From CAZEHS01 sp964424355 (GTDB taxonomy: Bacteria; Bacillota; Clostridia; Peptostreptococcales; Acidaminobacteraceae): a DNA stretch of 64,000 bases. The stretch covers positions 62,001 to 126,000 of the forward strand of contig CAYRIO010000003.1 in assembly GCA_964424355.1 (NCBI GenBank), written 5' to 3'. The translations under genes were made by a program, and so were the position numbers. The notes beneath the pieces are model-generated. The model was not told where the DNA came from and ran no database searches. It worked only from the letters and a program-made list of their open reading frames with translations. This document shows positions 58,806-64,000 of the stretch, in pieces (positions within the stretch are counted from its first letter, which is position 1; the number at the start of each line of letters is the position of its first letter).

Positions 58806-58845
58806 TTGATTTTGTAATAATTCAGCAGGTAATAATGGATTTGAG

Positions 58846-58891
58846 AAAGCGGCTACAACCCGAAGTGAAATCGGGCTGCAGCCGCTTTTTC
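58846..58891 (+). terminator. Terminator after the MORN gene
   Basis: Long stem AAAGCGGCTACAACCCGA / TCGGGCTGCAGCCGCTTT with two G-U pairs and a T-run of five. Confidence 0.93.
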
Positions 58892-59070
58892 TGTTCATAA
58901 TCGCGACTCAGCACAGGGAATTGACGCCGGCGCCTGTGCATTTTACGATAACGCGGAATTAAACGTTTTGAAACTTACGCCGGAAGGGTATCTTTAGGAT
59001 GAGGAAGAAACCCTTGCAGGAGAGTAACCCGTCTGCGGGGAAACTGATTTTTTGAAATGGAGGTATGATT

Positions 59071-59286
59071 ATGGGCCAACTTGAAAGCGCTGAACGGGTA
59101 GGGTTAAGGGATAAAGAAACAGAAAAATTGATAGCGGTATATCCCGAGAAACCAACGGGAACTGATGCGGAGATCACGAAAACGGTTATGGACTGGTACT
59201 ATCAGCAGAGCTGTGGTGCAGAAGAAAAATTGAGACATGCGTATGTGGATTCATTAACGGACCAGGAAATCAAATCGCACCGGTAA
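59071..59286 (+). CDS. Small hypothetical protein (71 residues)
   Basis: The start is ATG 59071 with GGAGG seven bases upstream; the ATG at 59065 sits one base after that site. The product is soluble and acidic-to-neutral, MGQLESAERVGLRDKE at the N-terminus and a helical C-terminal half (AYVDSLTDQEIKSHR). No known family recognised. It is followed by a terminator shared with the convergent hydrogenase gene. Confidence 0.6.
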   Translation: MGQLESAERVGLRDKETEKLIAVYPEKPTGTDAEITKTVMDWYYQQSCGAEEKLRHAYVDSLTDQEIKSHR

Positions 59287-59291
59287 ACTTC

Positions 59292-59338
59292 GAAAGTGCA
59301 GGCCTCAGTTTTGTGATGAGAGCCTGCACTTTCCTTTA
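59292..59338. terminator. Bidirectional terminator
   Basis: Stem GAAAGTGCAGGC / GCCTGCACTTTC with internal CTCA/TGAG pairing, between convergent genes ending at 59286 and 59340. Confidence 0.92.
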
Positions 59339-59339
59339 T

Positions 59340-60806
59340 TCATACGATATCAGCCTTGTTCAGGATGATCTTGGATCGGTCGAAGATGCGAACCGCGGTG
59401 AGGGAATCCGTTTCCAGGGCTTTCTTACAGTAATCCTCCAACGCCTTCTGGTCCTTCTTGCCATGGTGCATGGTCACGGGGCCTCTAATGCAGCCGCCGG
59501 TGCAGGCCATTCCTTCGATGAAATTCCCGTCCAGACGCTTTGCTTTGGCCAGCTTCAGGAGCTTATCACAGGTGCGGATCCCGTCGCCGGCAATGGGCTT
59601 CACGGTGATGGGGATAGCCATTTTTTCCGCGGCCGCCTTAACGGCCTTTGAAAGCCCGCCGACTTCCGCAAAAATTCGGCCATAGTAGGAGGCGTTATCC
59701 AAGTCGGATTCGGACAATTCCTCCAGGCATATTTTCCGGGCGTCGATCATGGCGACCAGTTCTTCAAAGGTCAGGACGTAATCCGTCAGTCCCTGAAGGC
59801 CGGGTTGCCCTTTTTCCGATTTTTTCGCGACACAGGGGCCGATGAAGACGGTGATTGCTGAAGGGTCAATGGATTTGACCAGCTGAGAGGTGGCTATCAT
59901 GGGAGAAACGGTCTGGGAGACATGCGGGATCATTCCGGGGTGCTTTTTCTCCACAAATGAAACGAATGCCGGGCAGCAGGAACTGGTCATGAAGGGATGC
60001 TCTGTCAGGTGTTCAGCCAGCTCCTCAACCTCGTGGATGGTGACAAGGTCGGCGCCAAGAGCCGCTTCGATAACATCCTTAAAACCGAGCATCCGGATAC
60101 CTGAGATGATTTGTCCCAGGTTGGCGAATTCGAACTGGGAGGCGAAGGCTGGGGCAATGATGGCGTACACAGGCGGGGAAGCGTTCGTTTCGGCTTCTCT
60201 CAGATGCGTGATGACCTCCACAATCTCCGATTTATCCTGAATAGCCCCAAAGGGACACTGATACACACAGGCGCCGCAGCGGATACATTTTTCTTCGCAG
60301 ATGACAGCCTTTTTTTGTTGATCAAAAGTAATCGCATCGGTGGGGCACGCCTTCTTGCAGGGGCGCATGATATCCACAATGGCATTATAGGGACAGGCGC
60401 TCTGACAGCGGCCGCACTCAATGCATTTGGTTTCATTGATGGTAGCCTTGCTGTCTTTGATCTGGATGGCATCCACAGGGCAGGCGGCTTGACAGCGATG
60501 GGCCAGACAGCCCTGGCAGGATTCCGTGATCCGGTAGCGGCTGATCGGGCATTGCTCACAAGCGGAATCCAGCACCTCTACGGTATTTGGGTTCGACCGG
60601 TCTCCGCCCATGGCCAGGGCGATCCGTTCCCGGGTCACAGCTCTTTCGTGATGGATACAGCAGCGGAAGCGCGGCTCTGGACCGGGATCTATTTTATATG
60701 GCAGGGAGGCTTGTTTGTCAGCCAAGGTGTTTTCATAGGCTAAGGCGGCGACCTCCCGCAGGACTTCATATTTTACCAGTTGAACCTGGTTTTCAAATTT
60801 TCTCAT
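59340..60806 (-). CDS. Monomeric [FeFe] hydrogenase, group-B-like
   Basis: A 488-residue protein. The N-terminal part has a Cys cluster CCIHHERAVTRERIALAMGG, CEQCPIS and several ferredoxin-type clusters (CLAHRCQAACPVDAI, CIECGRCQSACPYNAI, CIRCGACVYQCPFGAI). The H-domain keeps all catalytic motifs: TSSCCPAF (about residue 280), FIGPCVAKKSE (about 335) and EGMACTGGCIRGP (about 445), with TSCCP-type adjacent cysteines intact. It has no N-terminal [2Fe-2S] domain or pyridine-nucleotide subunit and resembles the uncharacterised group B. It is last in a minus-strand cluster with a thioredoxin-like ferredoxin (44-bp gap), a PP2C-type phosphatase and a PAS hydrogenase. Start after CGAGGATAATTC. Confidence 0.9.
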   Translation of the reverse strand: MRKFENQVQLVKYEVLREVAALAYENTLADKQASLPYKIDPGPEPRFRCCIHHERAVTRERIALAMGGDRSNPNTVEVLDSACEQCPISRYRITESCQGCLAHRCQAACPVDAIQIKDSKATINETKCIECGRCQSACPYNAIVDIMRPCKKACPTDAITFDQQKKAVICEEKCIRCGACVYQCPFGAIQDKSEIVEVITHLREAETNASPPVYAIIAPAFASQFEFANLGQIISGIRMLGFKDVIEAALGADLVTIHEVEELAEHLTEHPFMTSSCCPAFVSFVEKKHPGMIPHVSQTVSPMIATSQLVKSIDPSAITVFIGPCVAKKSEKGQPGLQGLTDYVLTFEELVAMIDARKICLEELSESDLDNASYYGRIFAEVGGLSKAVKAAAEKMAIPITVKPIAGDGIRTCDKLLKLAKAKRLDGNFIEGMACTGGCIRGPVTMHHGKKDQKALEDYCKKALETDSLTAVRIFDRSKIILNKADIV

Positions 60807-60850
60807 GAATTATCCTCGTTTCGATTCAGGCACATGGCCTGGATAGGTGG

Positions 60851-61093
60851 CTAGACGGCCCCCTTGATATGCGTTAAGAAGAAATCAAGGGTGCTCTCGG
60901 GTGTTACGGATAAGGCGGGCTGGTCATCTATCTTGACAGAGACTCCGCCTGCACAGGACCCCATACAAAAGGAGGATTTCAGCGTAACGGTGTTTTCCAG
61001 CGCTTCTTGTTCCAATAGGGATTTTAGAGTCTGAATGACAAAATAGGAGCCTTTGAGATGGCATGCGCTTCCAATACAGATTTGAACGGTCAT
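60851..61093 (-). CDS. Thioredoxin-like [2Fe-2S] ferredoxin
   Basis: An 80-residue NuoE/HndB-like ferredoxin: CIGSACHLKGSY (about residues 6-17) and SSFCMGSCAGGVSV (about 40-53) supply the cluster cysteines. Likely a small electron carrier or sensor component for the flanking hydrogenase proteins. Start after ATGGAGGCTGACCT; 44 and 24 bp gaps to its neighbours indicate one operon. Confidence 0.88.
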   Translation of the reverse strand: MTVQICIGSACHLKGSYFVIQTLKSLLEQEALENTVTLKSSFCMGSCAGGVSVKIDDQPALSVTPESTLDFFLTHIKGAV

Positions 61094-61117
61094 AGGTCAG
61101 CCTCCATAGGGGGAATG

Positions 61118-62290
61118 TTAAACTACTTTTTCGAGAATCACATGCTTACCGATCTTTTCAAGGGTCTGGGTCAGCTGTGAAATGGCTTTGGGTTTGTTCA
61201 GGTAATGACGGTAGAAAGCAGGATGCTGATGAGCCGGGTTATCAGCGGTGCCCATCCAAAAGTGGATGTGGGTACTGTGATAGAGCAGAAGCTTGCAAAG
61301 CTGTGTTGCGCCATCTTCCTTTTCCGAATTAAAATTCAGGATACCTTCTGAAAAATTCTCGAGGATTTTCAATGCGCAGTTCAACGTGACAATGCCCTCC
61401 GTCACCAGATCAATCCCCTCCAGATAGCCAATAGGCGGCACGGAAGGGTCATGATAATCCAGGGTGGTGCGAATTTCATGGCGCAGTTCTCGGGAGGCGA
61501 TTGCCGCCGTTGTTCCGCCACAGACGATTTTCAGGCCGGGGCGCTGAAGAAAGCTTTTTACAAAATCAGAATCCTCCTTGGGATCTGCGGGGGGTCCCAC
61601 AAGGATATGGGTTTCCTGTCTGGGCTTGTAGAGGAGCGTTGCCAGGGAGGTATCATCCCCAGGGTAACCGCCGTAAAGCTTGTAGCATGTATAGAGGAAT
61701 TGCTGGGCGATTTCAGCGGCGCTGTCGGCGTGAATCCTACAGAGGTAATCCCCTGCATTGCTCCACTCCCATCCATGGTTGAAGGTGTGCCCTAATCCGG
61801 CATGGATAGCGCCATCACTGACAACGGTGAGGGCATCACCTGGCATGAGCTGAAATTTGGAGGTCAGGACATTCTTGCCGCCCCAGTTTTCGGTGGTGCG
61901 CTGAACATCCAGCAGTTCTCCGCCCCGGATGATGAAAACAGGCGGATTATCGAATTCTACAATTTTACAGATCCCAGACATGTCAATTTTGATGATTGTC
62001 ACCGTGCAGTAAGCGATGCCCCGTACCTGACAGCTTGGCAAGGTGTTCAGAAGGGTTTCCAAGGTTTCTTTGACAGTTTCACCGTTTTTAAGCATCGTCA
62101 GGGCGATCTTGGTGGTCAGGGTGGAGAGAATGTTGGCCTTAACACCGCTGCCAAGACCATCGGCCAGGATGATGAGAGTCTGTGTTTCATCCTTCCAAAC
62201 GACGACGCGATCGCCGCAAAGCTCCTCGCCGTGCTTGTTCACCCAACCGGTAGCCAAATCGTGGACCATAGCGGATGGATCAGCGGTCAT
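61118..62290 (-). CDS. SpoIIE/PP2C-type protein phosphatase of the sensory hydrogenase cluster
   Basis: A 390-residue PP2C-fold phosphatase. The metal-binding ADGLGSGVKAN (about residues 43-53) and GYPGDDTSLATLL (about 222-234) are the conserved aspartate motifs; ALTVVSDGAIHAGLG gives a further Asp. A C-terminal extension of about 150 residues (KIVCGGTTAAIASREL and onwards) is not part of the standard fold. Such phosphatases occur next to group C/D [FeFe] hydrogenases and are thought to relay a redox signal to a serine/threonine target. Its start overlaps the end of the upstream PAS protein by 11 bp, indicating tight co-translation. Confidence 0.88.
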   Translation of the reverse strand: MTADPSAMVHDLATGWVNKHGEELCGDRVVVWKDETQTLIILADGLGSGVKANILSTLTTKIALTMLKNGETVKETLETLLNTLPSCQVRGIAYCTVTIIKIDMSGICKIVEFDNPPVFIIRGGELLDVQRTTENWGGKNVLTSKFQLMPGDALTVVSDGAIHAGLGHTFNHGWEWSNAGDYLCRIHADSAAEIAQQFLYTCYKLYGGYPGDDTSLATLLYKPRQETHILVGPPADPKEDSDFVKSFLQRPGLKIVCGGTTAAIASRELRHEIRTTLDYHDPSVPPIGYLEGIDLVTEGIVTLNCALKILENFSEGILNFNSEKEDGATQLCKLLLYHSTHIHFWMGTADNPAHQHPAFYRHYLNKPKAISQLTQTLEKIGKHVILEKVV

Positions 62291-64000
62291 TAGTGATCTC
62301 CTCCCCTTGATTGACCAAGGCTTTCAAACGGTTCAGGCTGACCTTGGCTTCTGCAGTGCTTTCTCCCAGCATGCCGGCAATCTCCTGAACCATGCGCATC
62401 TGTTTATCAATGAGCTGTTGGCAGGAGGAAAGGGTTTCTTCCTTTAAAGACGCTAATTCATGGCGCTGTTTTTCTGACAGGGTGATATCCGATAGGATAC
62501 AAAGAACGGATTTTTGAGCGGGGAGCGGGACCACATTAGCCAGGAAGGTGCGGTCGACCAAGGGCAAATGGATTGTTTCGGAACGGACGCTATCCTCACA
62601 GATGTTCAAGCCGCTGAACAAAGAATTCGGAAGGAATCCGAATATGCTTATCTTCTTGAGATTCATACCATTGACGTTGAAGGTGCCTTCAAAAGCGGGA
62701 TTGTATTCCCGGATTTTGAGGGTTTCATCCAAAATGCAAATCGGGTTTGGAGAACTTTGGAATATCGCGGATTGAAGGCCTTCAGCAATGCTTTTCATGT
62801 AGGGCATGCACATGGTCTTCTCAGCATATCCTCGGTAAATCCCCACGACTTTATCCTTGCAGCTGGCATAGCCGCAGGCGCCGCAGTTGAGCTGGTCTTC
62901 ATCGCTGAATTTTCCCATGCTGTTCAAAATTGTTTTAATCGCGTCAGGGGAAGGGAAAGGGAGATCAGGCAACCGTTCATGGAAATTTCGGGACATCACT
63001 TCGGCGGTAATCTCCTGAAGGTCCGTGGGGGCGTTTGTTTCGCAGGCCAGTCGCTCCAGGTTGGAAACCATCCAGTCCTTGCGCTGAAAATAGCGGGTCC
63101 CCGTGTCAGGCATATCGGGTCCATTGACACAGCTGCCAATGCACATATTCATCTCAATACAGTAGCCTGAAATCTGATTAGCCTTCAGCGCCTCAAAAAC
63201 ATCGACCAATCGATCCAGGCCATCTGCCCGAATAAAGCGGTATTGGTCTGTAATCCGATCACGAAAGGCCGTATTGAAAAGGCTTCCACCCAATGGATAG
63301 GCCGCACCGCGAGGGGTTGGGGGGACGGGGGTTGGCTCTTCCGGAACCAGATCCAGATCGATCTTGGCTTCTTCCAGCCAGTGGTGCAGCTCGTTGAACG
63401 TGAGGACATAGTCAATGCTGTGGGGGATTTCCTCCGCCTCGGCCTTCTTGGCCAGGCATGGACCGATGAAAACCACCTGCCATTCAGGGCCAAGCTTCTG
63501 TTTCAACATTCTGCCATGGGCGATCATGGGCGAAACAATTGGGGGCATCAGGGGGATCAACTCTGGGTAACGCTGTTCTAAAAACAGATTGGCTGAGGGG
63601 CAGCTGGTCGTGATCATATTCCTGGGAGTATGGGAAGCCAGATGGTTTTCGTATTGAAGGCTGACAAATTCCGCAGCAACCGCAGTTTCTTCAATCCATT
63701 TAAATCCCAGCTGCTTCAATGCGCCAATGAGCTTCCCGGGGCTGGTTGATAAGAACGCACCGGAATAAGAAGGGGCTAATGTAACTGCAATCTTCTTTCC
63801 GGTGAGCAGCGCTTTTCGAATTTTGAACTTATCATTCTGGATCGTAAGCGCGTTTTGGGTACAGCTGGATTGGCAAAGACCGCATTTTATGCAGAGTGCG
63901 TCAATGATTGCCCGCTGATCGCCCGAGAATGAGATGGCTTTTGTGGGACACACGCGAAGACATTTATAGCAGCTGTCACAATTGTGAGGATCAAAAGCAA
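62280..64000 (-). CDS. PAS-containing [FeFe] hydrogenase-like sensor protein (5' end outside window)
   Basis: About 572 codons are visible; the frame continues past base 64000 with a ferredoxin-type CDSCYKCLRVCP before the second cluster CIKCGLCQSSC. The H-domain has TTSCPSA where catalytic enzymes have TSCCP, so the proton-relay cysteine is replaced by serine; FIGPCLAKKAE and MNMCIGSCVNGPD retain the cluster cysteines. Then a [4Fe-4S] motif CGACGYASCKDKVVGIYRGYAEKTMC (about residues 355-380), a PAS domain (about 395-500) and a coiled-coil tail. This is the layout of group C (HsfB/HydS-like) sensory hydrogenases, which signal through phosphatases or kinases. The PP2C gene overlaps its 3' end. 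Confidence 0.88.
   Translation of the reverse strand, partial: AFDPHNCDSCYKCLRVCPTKAISFSGDQRAIIDALCIKCGLCQSSCTQNALTIQNDKFKIRKALLTGKKIAVTLAPSYSGAFLSTSPGKLIGALKQLGFKWIEETAVAAEFVSLQYENHLASHTPRNMITTSCPSANLFLEQRYPELIPLMPPIVSPMIAHGRMLKQKLGPEWQVVFIGPCLAKKAEAEEIPHSIDYVLTFNELHHWLEEAKIDLDLVPEEPTPVPPTPRGAAYPLGGSLFNTAFRDRITDQYRFIRADGLDRLVDVFEALKANQISGYCIEMNMCIGSCVNGPDMPDTGTRYFQRKDWMVSNLERLACETNAPTDLQEITAEVMSRNFHERLPDLPFPSPDAIKTILNSMGKFSDEDQLNCGACGYASCKDKVVGIYRGYAEKTMCMPYMKSIAEGLQSAIFQSSPNPICILDETLKIREYNPAFEGTFNVNGMNLKKISIFGFLPNSLFSGLNICEDSVRSETIHLPLVDRTFLANVVPLPAQKSVLCILSDITLSEKQRHELASLKEETLSSCQQLIDKQMRMVQEIAGMLGESTAEAKVSLNRLKALVNQGEEITNDR

Noticed and set aside
59340..60806. Degenerate catalytic site in the group-B-like hydrogenase
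   Set aside because: On reading, all three H-cluster motifs are intact (TSSCCP, FIGPC, MACTGGC), unlike the PAS-containing protein upstream.
1..64000. CRISPR arrays, rRNA genes, complete insertion sequences or prophage modules
   Set aside because: No regularly spaced repeats, no rRNA sequence, no transposase or phage structural gene was seen on either strand.

Overview
The window reads as a contiguous piece of chromosome from an anaerobic Bacillota bacterium, most likely a member of the Clostridia. The evidence is strong AGGAGG-type ribosome binding sites with frequent GTG/TTG starts, an NADP(H)-linked trimeric [FeFe] hydrogenase, a second cluster of diverged (probably sensory) [FeFe] hydrogenase proteins with a PP2C/SpoIIE-type phosphatase, a corrinoid-activator-like ASKHA protein, a secreted protein with a copper-amine-oxidase N-terminal-type domain, and a c-di-GMP-I riboswitch. 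I cannot assign a genus. Most of the window has middling GC; roughly 41.7-48.7 kb is visibly AT-rich and looks acquired.

Layout. 0-5.6 kb: 3' end of zwf, a CDP-alcohol phosphatidyltransferase and a four-gene YnjBCD-like ABC importer. 5.6-13 kb: a REC-PAS-GGDEF-EAL protein, a chemoreceptor on the other strand, a MATE exporter, a small STAS-like protein and a TauE/SafE-type permease. 13-17 kb: pgi, a ROK glucokinase and a YesN-type response regulator. 17-21.7 kb: small hypotheticals, an M48 protease, tRNA-Ser(CGA), a CHAD protein, a cytochrome-b5-like lipoprotein and a PhzF protein. 21.7-26.4 kb: the hndABCD-like hydrogenase operon, with a Rex-like operator over its transcription start. 26.4-33 kb: an HD-GYP protein, a second copy of the STAS-like protein, a MetH-activation/ferredoxin/ASKHA fusion and a phosphohexomutase. 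33-41.7 kb: a YccF protein, a flavodoxin, two tandem MGDG-synthase-type glycosyltransferases, an OmpR-type two-component system, a FlK-like thioesterase, a HAD phosphatase, an ATC-hydrolase-like protein and rlmD.

41.7-48.7 kb: AT-rich island directly 3' of rlmD. It holds a serine-recombinase remnant, a small sigma-like protein, a RhuM protein, and two extra degenerate copies of the rlmD 3' end, each with its own spacer and terminator. These look like scars of repeated integration at rlmD. The island continues with redox-related cargo: a PPOX-fold protein with an HxlR regulator, then a TetR regulator with a quinone-reductase-like enzyme and a nitroreductase.

48.7-54.6 kb: a two-component system flanked by two outward-facing genes (a NapH-like 4Fe-4S membrane protein and a DUF2680-type Met/Gly-rich secreted protein) that share a nearly identical promoter element, then a DUF134 regulator with a duplicated palindromic operator and a NifX-type protein. 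54.7-59.3 kb: a multi-HAMP chemoreceptor and a c-di-GMP riboswitch controlling a secreted MORN-repeat protein. 59.3-64 kb (minus strand): [FeFe] hydrogenase-like/PAS sensor (5' end outside the window), PP2C phosphatase, thioredoxin-like ferredoxin and a group-B-like [FeFe] hydrogenase.

Recurring themes are hydrogen/redox balance (Rex-controlled hydrogenase, sensory hydrogenases), c-di-GMP signalling (GGDEF-EAL, HD-GYP, riboswitch) and central hexose-phosphate metabolism (zwf, pgi, glucokinase, phosphohexomutase). Starts were moved from the longest open frame wherever a ribosome binding site pointed to an internal codon.
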